Origin: Methylibium sp. NZG
GTDB lineage: Bacteria > Pseudomonadota > Gammaproteobacteria > Burkholderiales > Burkholderiaceae_C
Direction of reading: 5' to 3'
DNA length: 64,000 bases
Assembly (NCBI GenBank): GCA_001263235.1
Contig: LGRD01000005.1
Coordinates: 92,019 to 156,018, forward strand
Within the stretch, counting starts at the first letter, position 1. Every line of letters begins with the position of its first letter. A model generated the notes under the pieces. The model was not told the DNA's origin. It made no database searches and saw only the letters and a program-made list of their open reading frames with translations. Of the stretch, positions 16,645-25,425 are shown one piece after another. Position numbers and translations under genes: made by a program.

Positions 16645-18384
16645 ATGACCCTCGCCTTCGACTGGACCGCCGGCTACCCCAGCCAGCGCCTGCCGCTGTT
16701 CGCCCGCAACATCGTCTCGACCTCGCATCCGCTGGCCGCGCAGGCGGGCTTGCGCATGATGTTGGCGGGGGGCAACGCGGTCGATGCAGCCATCGCCGCC
16801 GCCGCGGCGTTGACGCTCACCGAGCCGGTCAGCAACGGCCTGGGCAGCGATGCGTTCTGCATTCTGTGGGACGGCCAGGCGCTGCACGGCCTGAATGCGT
16901 CCGGCTGCGCACCGCGCGCCTGGACGCCTGAGTACTTCAAGCGCAAGCACGGCGCCGATGCGACGGCGCTGCCGGTGCGCGGCTGGGGCTCGGTCACTGT
17001 GCCCGGCGCCGTGGCCGGCTGGATGGCACTGAGCCAGCGCTTCGGCAAGCTGCCGTTTGCCGACCTGATGCAGCCGGCCATCGAGATCGCCGAGCGCGGC
17101 TACGCCGTGCCGCCGGTGGTGCAGCAGAAGTGGGCCAACGCCGTGCCGCTGCTCGATCAGCAACCCGGCTTTGCGCAGGCCTTCATGCCGCACGGCCGCG
17201 CGCCGCACGTCGGCGAGTTGTTCAAGCTGCATGACGCGGCGCGCACGCTGCGGCTGATTGCGCAGAGCAAGGGCGAGGCGTTCTACCGCGGCGAGATCGC
17301 TGCGGCCATCGCGCGCCACGCGCACGAGCACGGCGGCGCGATGACCGAGGCCGACCTGGCCGCCTACCGGCCCGAGTGGGTGACGCCGCTGGCGCAGGAC
17401 TACCACGGCCACACGCTGCACGAGATCCCGCCCAACGGCCAGGGCATTGCCGCGCTGATCGCACTCGGCATCCTGAAGCACTTCGACCTGCCCCGCCTGG
17501 CGGTCGACAGCGCCGAAGCGCAACACCTGCAGATCGAGGCGATGAAGCTGGCGTTCGCCGACGTGTACCGCTATGTGGCCGAGCCGGCGAGCATGGAATG
17601 CACGCCGCAGCAGATGCTCGATCCGGCTTACCTCGCGTCGCGCGCCAAACTGATCGACGCGAAGCGCGCGCAGGACTTCGGTGCGGGCAACCCCGTCAAG
17701 GGCGGCACCATCTACCTCACCGCGGCCGACGAGCGCGGCATGATGGTCAGCTTCATCCAGAGCAACTACATGGGCTTCGGCTCGGGCGTGGTGGTGCCGG
17801 GCTACGGCGTGTCGCTGCAGAACCGCGGCCACAGCTTCAGCCTCGATGCGCGCAGCCCCAACGTCGTGGCGCCGGGCAAGCGGCCCTTCCACACCATCAT
17901 CCCGGCCATGTTGACCAAGCCGAAGGCCCGACCTCTCCTTCCCCCGCTGGGGGAAGGCCGGGATGGGGGCTTGGTGGCGAACCGCGGTCCGCAACCAGGC
18001 CCCCACCCCAACCCTCCCCCAGGGGGGGAGGGAGCTGATCCGTTGGAAGCCGTCATGAGCTTCGGCGTGATGGGCGCCAACATGCAGCCGCAGGGCCACC
18101 TGCAGACGCTCGTGCGCATGCTCGACCACGCGCAGCACCCGCAGGCCGCGTGCGACGCGCCGCGCTGGCGCTACAACGCCGGCCTGGAGCTCAACGTCGA
18201 GGCGTCGATGAACCCCGCCACCGTGCAAGGCCTCATCGACCGCGGCCACCAGCTCGCCGTCATCAACGACAGCTACCAGGACTTCGGCGCCGGCCAGTTC
18301 ATCTGGCGCCTGGGCGACCCGGCGAGCGACGGCTACGTGGCCGCGAGCGACCCGCGGCGCGACGGGCAAGCGGTGGGCTTTTGA
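16645..18384 (+). CDS. ggt: gamma-glutamyltransferase family protein with repeat insertion
   Basis: 579 residues from ATG 16645. Ntn-hydrolase GGT features: STSHPLAAQAGLRMMLAGGNAVDAA, GSVTVPGAVAGW, and the nucleophile Thr at about 355 in NPVKGGTIYLTAAD followed by FGSGVVVPGYG. The precursor self-cleaves before that Thr to two chains that hydrolyse or transfer gamma-glutamyl groups. No clear signal peptide. Odd: residues about 426-468 (PLLPPLGEGRD to PPPGGEGADP) are encoded by a palindromic repeat inserted in frame between TIIPAMLTK and VMSFGVMG. In the small subunit it may form a loop; activity is uncertain. Confidence 0.87.
   Translation: MTLAFDWTAGYPSQRLPLFARNIVSTSHPLAAQAGLRMMLAGGNAVDAAIAAAAALTLTEPVSNGLGSDAFCILWDGQALHGLNASGCAPRAWTPEYFKRKHGADATALPVRGWGSVTVPGAVAGWMALSQRFGKLPFADLMQPAIEIAERGYAVPPVVQQKWANAVPLLDQQPGFAQAFMPHGRAPHVGELFKLHDAARTLRLIAQSKGEAFYRGEIAAAIARHAHEHGGAMTEADLAAYRPEWVTPLAQDYHGHTLHEIPPNGQGIAALIALGILKHFDLPRLAVDSAEAQHLQIEAMKLAFADVYRYVAEPASMECTPQQMLDPAYLASRAKLIDAKRAQDFGAGNPVKGGTIYLTAADERGMMVSFIQSNYMGFGSGVVVPGYGVSLQNRGHSFSLDARSPNVVAPGKRPFHTIIPAMLTKPKARPLLPPLGEGRDGGLVANRGPQPGPHPNPPPGGEGADPLEAVMSFGVMGANMQPQGHLQTLVRMLDHAQHPQAACDAPRWRYNAGLELNVEASMNPATVQGLIDRGHQLAVINDSYQDFGAGQFIWRLGDPASDGYVAASDPRRDGQAVGF
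17926..18036 (+). repeat. dispersed CCCTCTCCC-type repeat, family B, inside ggt
   Basis: Two inverted units: CTTCCCCCGCTGGGGGAAG at about 17938-17956 and CCTCCCCCAGGGGGGGAGG at about 18013-18031, joined through GATGGGGGC and GCCCCCACCCC. It lacks stops in the ggt frame, so ggt stays open. Related units occur at 45853, 45995 and 50132. Confidence 0.78.
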
Positions 18385-18427
18385 GCCCGCCGCATGCCCG
18401 CTTGCGGACCATGCAGGCGGCAAGCTT

Positions 18428-19297
18428 TTGAAACCTATCAATGAACTGTCGCTCGGCTGGCGCACCGACCTGATCTTCCCGCGCTTCGACGCGCAGGTGA
18501 TCGAGCGGCCGGGGTACGTCGTCGTGCGCACGCCGCACAACCCGACCTTCTACTGGGGCAACTTCCTGCTCTATGACCACGCGCCTGCCGAGGGCGACGC
18601 GGCCGCGTGGCTGGCGGCCTTCGATGCCGAGATCGCGAGCCAGCAGCCGCGGTCGAACCACATCGCCTTCGGCATCGACGCCGCGCAGCCGTGGCCGGTG
18701 CCCGCCGACATGGCCGCCGCCGGCCTCGCTCTCGACGCTTCGACGGTGCTGACGATGCGCGCCGACCAGCTCCGCCCACCCCGACGCACGCTCGGCGCCC
18801 AGTTCAGCGTGCGCGCGCTCGACCTGCCGGCCGAGGAAAGCCTGGCCGTCGAGCAGCAGGTGGCGAGCGATGAAGGCGGCTTCGAGCCCAACGGTTATCG
18901 TGTCTTCCGCCGGCGCCAGATGCAGCGCTACGGCGCGATGGTGGCAGCCGGGCGGGGTGACTGGTTTGGCGTGTTCGCCTCCTCACCGGTCGGCACGTCG
19001 GCAGCCGATGCGGGCAGCGCGCAACTCGTGGCCGACTGCGGCCTGTTCGTCGACGGCCGCGGCCTGGGCCGCTTCCAGTACGTCTCCACCCACCCGGCCT
19101 GGCGGCGGCGCGGCCTTTGCACGGCGCTCATCCATGCGGCGTGTCGGCATGGCTTCGACACGCTCGGGCTGCACACGCTGGTCATCCTGGCCGACCCCGC
19201 GGATGTGGCGATCGGCCTGTACGAATCGCTCGGCTTCCAGCGCGGCGAGACGACCTGGCATCTTGAGCGGAGGCCGGCCGGTGACGTTGGAGACTGA
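18428..19297 (+). CDS. GNAT-family acetyltransferase
   Basis: 289 residues from a TTG at 18428; no strong ribosome site is seen, so the start is uncertain. The C-terminal half is a GNAT domain: VSTHPAWRRRGLCTALIHAA is the acetyl-CoA-binding motif A and GLYESLGFQRGETTW motif B. The N-terminal half (FYWGNFLLYDHAP) is a family-specific domain of unknown role. It starts 43 bp after ggt on the same strand and could be co-transcribed. The substrate is not inferable. Confidence 0.78.
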   Translation: MKPINELSLGWRTDLIFPRFDAQVIERPGYVVVRTPHNPTFYWGNFLLYDHAPAEGDAAAWLAAFDAEIASQQPRSNHIAFGIDAAQPWPVPADMAAAGLALDASTVLTMRADQLRPPRRTLGAQFSVRALDLPAEESLAVEQQVASDEGGFEPNGYRVFRRRQMQRYGAMVAAGRGDWFGVFASSPVGTSAADAGSAQLVADCGLFVDGRGLGRFQYVSTHPAWRRRGLCTALIHAACRHGFDTLGLHTLVILADPADVAIGLYESLGFQRGETTWHLERRPAGDVGD

Positions 19298-19348
19298 GGG
19301 CGGTAACACCGGCTCGCCCCGTGGACCGGTCTGCGGAGTCCGCCGTCC

Positions 19349-20260
19349 ATGAGCGCCCCCGCCGGCACTGCCCACACCCCACCGGCCTCGCTACTGCCCG
19401 GCCTGCTGCTCGCGCTGTTCGGCTCGATCGCGTTCTCGGGCAAGGCCATCATCATCAAGCTGGCGTACCGGTACGGTGTGGATGCGGTCACGCTGATCGC
19501 CTACCGCATGCTCTTCGCGCTGCCGATGTTCTTGGCGCTGGCGTGGTGGGCCGGGCGCGGCAAACCGGCGCTGGAGCGGCGCGACTGGGTGGCGGTGGGC
19601 GGCCTCGGCTTCTGCGGCTACTACCTCGCGAGCTTTCTCGACTTTGCCGGCCTGCAATACATCAGCGCGAGCCTGGAGCGGTTGATCCTGTACCTCAACC
19701 CGACGCTGGTGCTGGGCTTGAGCGTGGTGCTGTTCAAGCGCCGCGTCAGCGGCGCGCAGGTGGCGGCGCTGGCGGTCAGCTACTGCGGCGTGCTGGTCGT
19801 CTTCGGCCACGAGGTGACGCTGGCCGGCGCGCACGTGGCGCTCGGCGCGGCGCTGGTGTTCGGCAGTGCGGTGAGTTATGCGGTCTACCTCGTCTACAGC
19901 GGCGAGGTGGTGCAACGCCTCGGTGCGCTGCGCCTGACCGGGCTGGCCACCACCGTGGCGTGCGTGCTGTGCATCGTGCAGTTCCTGTTGCTGAGGCCGC
20001 TGAGCGCGCTGGCGGTGGCGCCCGAGGTGCTGTGGCTGTCGGTGCTCAATGCCACGCTGTGTACCTTTGCGCCGGTGCTGATGGTGATGATGGCCATCGA
20101 GCGCATCGGCGCAGCCATGACGGCGCAGACGGGCATGGTCGGCCCGTTGTCGACCATCCTGATGGGCGTGCTGATCCTCGGTGAGCCGTTCACCGCGTGG
20201 GTGGCGGCCGGCACGGTGCTGGTGCTGGCGGGCATCTGGCTGTTGACCCGCGCGCGCTGA
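19349..20260 (+). CDS. EamA/DMT-family exporter
   Basis: 303 residues with about ten membrane helices arranged as two EamA repeats (first starts LLLALFGSIAFSGKAIIIK, second at VALGAALVFGSAVSYAVYLVYSG). The end LGEPFTAWVAAGTVLVLAGIWLL is the typical DMT signature. Members export amino acids or other metabolites, or are permeases of unknown substrate. It sits between the GNAT and SDR genes with 50-bp gaps. Confidence 0.88.
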   Translation: MSAPAGTAHTPPASLLPGLLLALFGSIAFSGKAIIIKLAYRYGVDAVTLIAYRMLFALPMFLALAWWAGRGKPALERRDWVAVGGLGFCGYYLASFLDFAGLQYISASLERLILYLNPTLVLGLSVVLFKRRVSGAQVAALAVSYCGVLVVFGHEVTLAGAHVALGAALVFGSAVSYAVYLVYSGEVVQRLGALRLTGLATTVACVLCIVQFLLLRPLSALAVAPEVLWLSVLNATLCTFAPVLMVMMAIERIGAAMTAQTGMVGPLSTILMGVLILGEPFTAWVAAGTVLVLAGIWLLTRAR

Positions 20261-20308
20261 CCCGGCTCCGACGCACAATTCCTCTTTCACTCAAAGAAGG
20301 ACACGCTC

Positions 20309-21094
20309 ATGATCCTCGGCATCGAAGGCAAATGGGCGCTCGTGTGCGCCGCCAGCAAGGGCCTGGGCAAGGGTTGCGCGCAGGCGCTGGTGGCTGAAGG
20401 CGTCAACGTCGTGATCACCGCGCGCGGCGCTGACGCGCTCGAAGCCACCGCCGCCGAACTGCGCGCCCTGAACGGCGGCCGCGTGGTGGCCGTGGCCGGC
20501 GACATCACCACGCCTGAGGGCCGCACGGCCGCGCTGGCGGCGTGCCCGCAGGTGGACATCCTCGTCAACAATGCCGGTGGCCCGCCGCCGGGCGACTTTC
20601 GCGACTGGGAGCGCGACGCCTGGATCAAGGCGATCGACGCCAACATGCTCACCCCCATCGAGCTGATCAAGGCGACGGTGGACGGCATGGCCGCGCGCGG
20701 TTTCGGCCGCGTGGTCAACATCACCTCGGGCGCGGTGAAGGCGCCGATCGACATGCTGGGCCTGTCCAACGGCGCGCGCAGCGGCCTCACCGGCTTCGTC
20801 GCCGGCCTCGCGCGGCAGGGCCGCCTGGCCTCGGCCAACGTCACGATCAACAACCTGCTGCCTGGCGTGTTCGACACCGACCGCCTGCGCACCACCATGC
20901 AAGGCGTGGCCAGCAAAAGCGGTCAGTCGCTCGACGCCGTTCTCGACAAGCGCCGGGCCACCGTGCCCGCGGCCCGCTTCGGCACGGCTGCAGAGTTCGG
21001 CGCCGTGTGCGCCTTCATGTGCAGCGCGCATGCAGGCTACCTGACGGGGCAGAACATCCTGCTCGACGGGGGGGCGTTTCCGGGCGCGTTTTAA
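20309..21094 (+). CDS. SDR-family protein, atypical active site
   Basis: 261 residues with AAGGA upstream. A Rossmann TxxxGxG-like loop, here CAASKGLGKGCA, and the NNAGGPPPGDF motif identify the short-chain dehydrogenase fold, and VVNITSGAVKAP gives the catalytic Ser region. Where classical SDRs have YxxxK, this reads LGLSNGARSGLTG, so the catalytic Tyr and Lys are missing. This matches the 3-oxoacyl-ACP-reductase-like SDR subgroup known to deviate there. It may bind NAD(P)H but use another chemistry. Confidence 0.83.
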   Translation: MILGIEGKWALVCAASKGLGKGCAQALVAEGVNVVITARGADALEATAAELRALNGGRVVAVAGDITTPEGRTAALAACPQVDILVNNAGGPPPGDFRDWERDAWIKAIDANMLTPIELIKATVDGMAARGFGRVVNITSGAVKAPIDMLGLSNGARSGLTGFVAGLARQGRLASANVTINNLLPGVFDTDRLRTTMQGVASKSGQSLDAVLDKRRATVPAARFGTAAEFGAVCAFMCSAHAGYLTGQNILLDGGAFPGAF

Positions 21095-21128
21095 GCCGGG
21101 TGTCTGACGGCCGGGCGCTGCACCCGGC
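21095..21128. terminator. inverted repeat between convergent genes
   Basis: GCCGGGTG and CACCCGGC form an 8-bp stem with an 18-nt loop in the 52-bp gap between the SDR gene and the convergent response regulator gene. There is no T-run; possible bidirectional termination structure only. Confidence 0.35.
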
Positions 21129-21146
21129 CCATCGACGCGGCGGTGG

Positions 21147-21848
21147 TCACGCCTCCAGCCGATAGCCCAGCCCCCGGGCGGTATGGATGAGCCGCAGCGC
21201 GTGCCCGTCGTCCACCTTGCTGCGCAGCCGGCGGATGTAGACGTCGACGATGTTGGTGAGCGGGTCTTCGTTCGTGCCCCACAAGCTGGCCAGGATGCGC
21301 TCGCGGCTGAACAGCCGCCCGGGGGCGGACATCAGCAACTCCAGCAGCGCCAGTTCGCGCGCGGTGAGCGCAATGGGCACCCCGGCGCGCGAGGCGCGCA
21401 TCGTCTCGCGGTCGAGTTCGAGGTCGGCCACACGCAGCCGCGCGGCCTGGGTGTCGCGCAGGTCGCGGCTGCGCCGGCCAAGCGCCTCGATGCGCGCAAG
21501 CAGCTCCTCGAACTCGAACGGTTTGCACAGGTAGTCGTCGGCACCCATGCGCAGGCCGGCGACGCGGTCTTCGAGCGTGCCGAGCGCAGTGAGCATCAGC
21601 ACCGGCAGTTGCACCCGCGCCGCGCGCAGCGTCTGGCACAGCTCCAGGCCGCTCATGCCGGGCAGCATCACGTCGAGCAGCAGCAGCGTGGTGGGGCCGT
21701 TGTCGCCCGCGGCGCGCCAGGCATCGTTGGCCAGGGCCAGGCCGTCCGGTCCATTGCGCGCCACGGTCACGAAGTGCCCTTCCGCGCGCAGCCCGCGCTG
21801 CAAAAAGTCGGCGATGCGAGCGTCGTCCTCGATGACCAGGATGTTCAT
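21147..21848 (-). CDS. OmpR-family response regulator
   Basis: 233 residues. Receiver domain: IEDDARI acidic pair, phospho-acceptor Asp in LLLLDVMLPGMSG, Lys in DDYLCKPF. It is followed by an OmpR/PhoB winged helix (LTARELALLELLMSAPGRLFSRERI and NIVDVYIRRLRSKVDD). Its ATG overlaps the kinase reading frame end (ATGA, 21845-21848), kinase first. It probably binds the four 11-bp-spaced sites at 23497-23535. Confidence 0.93.
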   Translation of the reverse strand: MNILVIEDDARIADFLQRGLRAEGHFVTVARNGPDGLALANDAWRAAGDNGPTTLLLLDVMLPGMSGLELCQTLRAARVQLPVLMLTALGTLEDRVAGLRMGADDYLCKPFEFEELLARIEALGRRSRDLRDTQAARLRVADLELDRETMRASRAGVPIALTARELALLELLMSAPGRLFSRERILASLWGTNEDPLTNIVDVYIRRLRSKVDDGHALRLIHTARGLGYRLEA

Positions 21849-23458
21849 GCGGCGTGCTCGGCCGGCAGCAGCGGCAGGCGCAGTGTGGCGGTGGTGCCCC
21901 GGCCCGGCTCGCTCGCCAGTTCGATGAGCCCGCCGTGCGCGCGCGCCAGCATCTGGCCGATGGCCAGGCCCAGGCCGGTGCCGTCGGCACGGTGGCGGCG
22001 CGCGGCGTCGCTGCGCCAGTGGCGCTCGAACACGCTGGGCAGGTCGGGCGCGGCGATGCCGATGCCGTTGTCGCGAACGCGCAGTTCGCACCAGCGCGGC
22101 GACCCTGGTGTTGACTGCACGACGTGCACCTCCGCCTGCACCTGCCCACCGGCGTGGCAGTAGCGAACCGCGTTGTCCAGCAGCAGCAGCGCCAGCTGGG
22201 CCAGGCGTTGCGCGTCGCCGAGCAGCAGCAGCGGGGCCGCGGGCAGGTCAACCGACTCGACGGTGACGCTGCGCTCGGCGGCCAGCGCGCTGGCTTGCAC
22301 CAGCGCACTCGCCAGCGGCGGCCCGAAGTCGGTGACGCGCCGGTCGAGCGACAGCGCGTCGATGTCGCTGCGCGCCATCGTCAGCAGGTCGTCGATGACC
22401 GAGCCGAGCTGCTTGGAGGTCTGCACGATGCGTGACAGCGCCGCTTTGTACTCCTCGGCAGGCTTGGGCGCGCCGCGCAGCGTCACTTCTGCCTCGCCGC
22501 GGATGGCGGTGGTGGGCGTGCGCAGCTCGTGGCTGATGTCGGCAAAGAGCTGGCGGCGCCTCCCGTCGAGCGTGCGCAGCGTGTCGAGCGCGCCCTGCAA
22601 CTCGGCGGTTCGGTCCTGCACACGCTGTTCGAGTTGCTGGCGCGCGCTGGCCTCGCGGCTGCGGTGCTCGCCAAGCTCGTGGGCCATGACGTTCATGCTG
22701 CGAGCCACGGCGGTGAATTCATTGCGGCCCGTCTCGGGCACGCGGTGCTGCAACTCCCCGCGCTGCAGTGCCTGCGCGCCGCGGGTGAGTTCGTCGAGTG
22801 GCCGGCGCAAGGCCCATGTGAAGTGCGCTGCGGCGAGCAGGGCAGCCGCAGCCAGCGTGATGGCCGCGGCCACCCACAGCCCACGCGTCCACGCCAGGGT
22901 CGCGTCGGCCGCTGCGCGTTCGCGTTGCACCGCAGCGGCCTCGCGCTGCATGCTGACGGCCAGCAGCAACCGCAGGTCGCGGTCTTCGGCGCGGTCGAAC
23001 ACGAGCGACAGCGCTTGCCACGCCGCGCGTGCGTCAGCGCCTGTCGTCAAGGGTTCGACCTCGTTCACCGCCCGTTCCAGGTCGGCAAAGCTGCGCGCCA
23101 GCAAGGCGAGCGCTTCGCGGCGTTGCAAGTGGTCGGCGCGCGATTCGGCACTGTCGTCGAGTGTCACGGCAGTGTCGGAGAGTTGCCCCAGTCGATCCAG
23201 CGTGGCGCGCAGATCGCCCTGCAATTGCCGCACCGTCTGAGCGTCGGCGCCCGCATCGAGCAAGCGCTGCGAGACCCAGGTGCGCAGCCGCTGCTTGGTG
23301 GCCGAGAGCTCGATGAAGTCACGCTGGATATCGCTGGCCACGCGACCGCGCTGAACGTGCTGCTCGGCCACCCCCACCGCCCACACCGCCGCCAGGCCTT
23401 CGAGCACGGCGGCGGCGGCAAGCACCGACAGAGCGATGAGAAGGCGACGGCGAAACAT
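21845..23458 (-). CDS. membrane sensor histidine kinase
   Basis: 537 residues. Membrane helix at 5-28, a periplasmic helical domain of about 165 residues, second helix near 193-215, HAMP (ALRRPLDELTRGAQALQRGEL), HisKA with FADISHELRTP (phospho-His near 310), and HATPase with LLLLDNAVRYC, DNGIGIA and GTGLGLAIG. It autophosphorylates in response to an unknown periplasmic signal and passes phosphate to the overlapping response regulator. The divergent gene at 23628 is a likely target. All catalytic boxes are intact. Confidence 0.93.
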   Translation of the reverse strand: MFRRRLLIALSVLAAAAVLEGLAAVWAVGVAEQHVQRGRVASDIQRDFIELSATKQRLRTWVSQRLLDAGADAQTVRQLQGDLRATLDRLGQLSDTAVTLDDSAESRADHLQRREALALLARSFADLERAVNEVEPLTTGADARAAWQALSLVFDRAEDRDLRLLLAVSMQREAAAVQRERAAADATLAWTRGLWVAAAITLAAAALLAAAHFTWALRRPLDELTRGAQALQRGELQHRVPETGRNEFTAVARSMNVMAHELGEHRSREASARQQLEQRVQDRTAELQGALDTLRTLDGRRRQLFADISHELRTPTTAIRGEAEVTLRGAPKPAEEYKAALSRIVQTSKQLGSVIDDLLTMARSDIDALSLDRRVTDFGPPLASALVQASALAAERSVTVESVDLPAAPLLLLGDAQRLAQLALLLLDNAVRYCHAGGQVQAEVHVVQSTPGSPRWCELRVRDNGIGIAAPDLPSVFERHWRSDAARRHRADGTGLGLAIGQMLARAHGGLIELASEPGRGTTATLRLPLLPAEHAA

Positions 23459-23496
23459 CGCTCTATTGTTGACGCAACGGCCGGGCCGGGCGCGGT

Positions 23497-23535
23497 GTTC
23501 ATCTGGCGTTCATGCAGGCTTCAGGCGCCGTTCAC
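23497..23535. promoter_or_regulatory. four 11-bp-spaced OmpR-type half sites
   Basis: GTTCAT (23497), GTTCAT (23508), CTTCAG (23519) and GTTCAC (23530) recur at exactly 11 bp, the spacing of OmpR/PhoB dimer sites. They lie between the divergent kinase operon and the secreted-protein gene, so the encoded regulator may control both. Confidence 0.6.
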
Positions 23536-23627
23536 GGGCGCAAGACGCTTGGTTTCATCCGAGGCAGATTCAATAGCGTCTGTTGCCCGGCACACCGCTC
23601 GGGGACATTCACACCAAGGAGATAGCA

Positions 23628-24203
23628 ATGTTCAGCTTCAAGCCCGCCACCATCGCCGCCACTGCCGCCTTCACCGCCGCCGCCGGCATGGCCCTGCCGG
23701 TCATCGCCGCAACGCCGACCGTGGTCAACCAGTCGGTCACGGTGCCCGAGGTGGTGTCCGCGCAGCAGGCCTGGTGCAAGGCGCTGGTGGACATCAGCGC
23801 CGCCCACACACAAGGCGGCCAGCCGGCCGCCAAGGCCCTGGCCGAGAAGGTGATCGACGGCGCCTACGGCTACCAAAGCGGCGTGGTGCTGTTCAAGCCC
23901 ACGCTGACGACGTCACCGCAGACCTTCCGCACCACACGCGACGGCGCGCTGGCGTACTTCGTCGGCGGCAACCCCGCGTTTCCGAACGACAGCGGCTTTG
24001 CGCTCAAGGGCTGGACGAAGTGCGAAGTGGCCAACGCCGCCGTCTTCGTCGCCGGCGACTCGGCCACCTCGATGGGCAACGTGCGCATCACCGACAAGGA
24101 CGGCAAGGTCACGACGGTGGACAAGACCTGGAAGTTCGTCAAGGACGACGCGGGCGGCCTGCGCATCGTGGTGCACCACTCGTCGCTGCCGTACAGCCTC
24201 TGA
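23628..24203 (+). CDS. secreted NTF2/SnoaL-like (cystatin-like fold) protein
   Basis: 191 residues from ATG 23628, preceded by AAGGAGAT. Signal peptide of about 29 residues (TIAATAAFTAAAGMALPVIAA). The mature part has VVLFKPTLTTSPQTFRTT, ALAYFVGGNPAFPNDSGFALKGW and VVHHSSLPY. Homologues are often labelled phosphoribosyl-AMP cyclohydrolase, but no such catalytic metal motif is visible; the fold looks like a periplasmic cystatin-like domain. The gene is divergent from the two-component operon and shares its regulatory region. Function unknown. Confidence 0.72.
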   Translation: MFSFKPATIAATAAFTAAAGMALPVIAATPTVVNQSVTVPEVVSAQQAWCKALVDISAAHTQGGQPAAKALAEKVIDGAYGYQSGVVLFKPTLTTSPQTFRTTRDGALAYFVGGNPAFPNDSGFALKGWTKCEVANAAVFVAGDSATSMGNVRITDKDGKVTTVDKTWKFVKDDAGGLRIVVHHSSLPYSL

Positions 24204-24227
24204 GTGGTTCGCTCTCTGGGCAAAGGA

Positions 24228-24251
24228 GCCGGGCAGTGCCCGGCTTTTTTT
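24228..24251 (+). terminator. intrinsic terminator
   Basis: AGCCGGGC-AGT-GCCCGGCT stem followed by seven Ts, 24 bp after the secreted-protein stop. Textbook rho-independent terminator. Confidence 0.93.
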
Positions 24252-24330
24252 GTCACTGCGAAGTGCGGGGCTGGTGGCCCTGACCGGGTGGGCAGGCCGT
24301 CGCGCGACCTGAGCGACACTGCCGGCCACC

Positions 24331-25350
24331 ATGCTTCAGCCTATTGATCCGGAAGCATCGTCTGCCTCGCTCCTCACCGGAACCCTGTTCGCCCTGGCCG
24401 CCGGCCTGATGTGGGGCCTGGTCTTCGTCGGCCCGCTGCTGCTGCCGGAGTACCCGGCCACGCTGCAATCTTTCGGCCGCTATCTGGCGTTCGGCTTGAT
24501 CGCGCTGCCGCTGGCCTGGTTCGACCGCCAGGCGCTCGCGCGCCTGACGCGCAGCGACTGGGTCGAGGCGCTCAAGCTCGCGCTGGTAGGCAACGTCATC
24601 TATTACCTGTTCCTGGCCAGCAGCATTCAGCGCGCCGGTGGGCCGCTGCCGACGATGATCATCGGCACGCTGCCGGTGGTGATTGCGATCACCGCCAACC
24701 TGCGCACCGCGCGTGCCGGCGCGCGCGTGGAGGCGCAGCTGCCGTGGGCGCGCATGCTGCCGTCGCTTGCGCTCATCGCCACCGGCATCGCGCTGGTCAA
24801 TCAGGTCGAACTGGCGCACCTGCGCGCTGACCCGCAGGCCGACCTGCAACGCTATGCGCTTGGCGCGCTGCTGGCCGTGGGCGCGGTGGTGTGCTGGACG
24901 TGGTACCCGATCCGCAATTCCGAGTGGCTGCGCGCCCACCCCGACCGCAGCCCGCGCGGCTGGGCCACTGCGCAAGGGCTGGCAACGCTGCCGCTCGCGC
25001 TCGTGGGCTACGCCCTGACCTGGGCCTGGTTCGCACTGGCCGACGTGCCGTTCGACATGCCACTGGGCCCGAACCCGCTGTTCTTCGTCGGCCTGATGCT
25101 GGCCATCGGCCTGCTCGCCTCGTGGCTCGGCACGCTGTGCTGGAACGAGGCCAGCCAGCGCCTGCCGCCCAGCCTGGCCGGGCAGTTGATCGTCTTCGAG
25201 ACGCTCGCCGCATTGGCCTACGCCTTCGTGCTGCGCGGTCAGGCGCCGCAGCCCCAGACCGTGGCCGGCATCGTGCTGCTGGTGGCCGGCGTGCTGTGGG
25301 CTTTGCGCACGCGGCCGGCCGCGCAGCGTGCGCAAGCTCACCCGAATTGA
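24331..25350 (+). CDS. EamA/DMT-family transporter
   Basis: 339 residues, about ten membrane helices: LFALAAGLMWGLVFVGPLLLP first, and the C-terminal pair LAALAYAFVLRGQ and TVAGIVLLVAGVLWALRT. The second EamA repeat contains AVGAVVCWTWYPIRNSEWL. It is a metabolite exporter of unknown substrate and only distantly like the EamA protein at 19349. Monocistronic: it lies between a terminator and the HipBA promoter. Confidence 0.87.
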   Translation: MLQPIDPEASSASLLTGTLFALAAGLMWGLVFVGPLLLPEYPATLQSFGRYLAFGLIALPLAWFDRQALARLTRSDWVEALKLALVGNVIYYLFLASSIQRAGGPLPTMIIGTLPVVIAITANLRTARAGARVEAQLPWARMLPSLALIATGIALVNQVELAHLRADPQADLQRYALGALLAVGAVVCWTWYPIRNSEWLRAHPDRSPRGWATAQGLATLPLALVGYALTWAWFALADVPFDMPLGPNPLFFVGLMLAIGLLASWLGTLCWNEASQRLPPSLAGQLIVFETLAALAYAFVLRGQAPQPQTVAGIVLLVAGVLWALRTRPAAQRAQAHPN

Positions 25351-25376
25351 CGCCTGCCCCATGAGTTTGCCAGTTC

Positions 25377-25423
25377 GTATCGCATTATGAACGGAATGTA
25401 GTAGGACGTCTATAATGCGATAC
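25377..25423. promoter_or_regulatory. hipBA operator, perfect 12-bp inverted repeat over the -10 box
   Basis: GTATCGCATTAT (25377-25388) and ATAATGCGATAC (25412-25423) are exact inverted copies separated by 23 nt. The right arm overlaps a consensus -10 TATAAT (25411-25416) and ends 3 nt before the hipB ATG. The likely -35 is weak. HipB-type repressors bind such repeats, so this should be the autorepression site. Transcription from this -10 would start at or within a few nt of the ATG. Confidence 0.75.
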
Positions 25424-25425
25424 AA

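Noticed and set aside
23628..24203. Phosphoribosyl-AMP cyclohydrolase label often given to this secreted family
   Set aside because: The protein has a signal peptide and lacks the HisI metal-binding Cys/His motif, so the histidine-pathway name is not supported.
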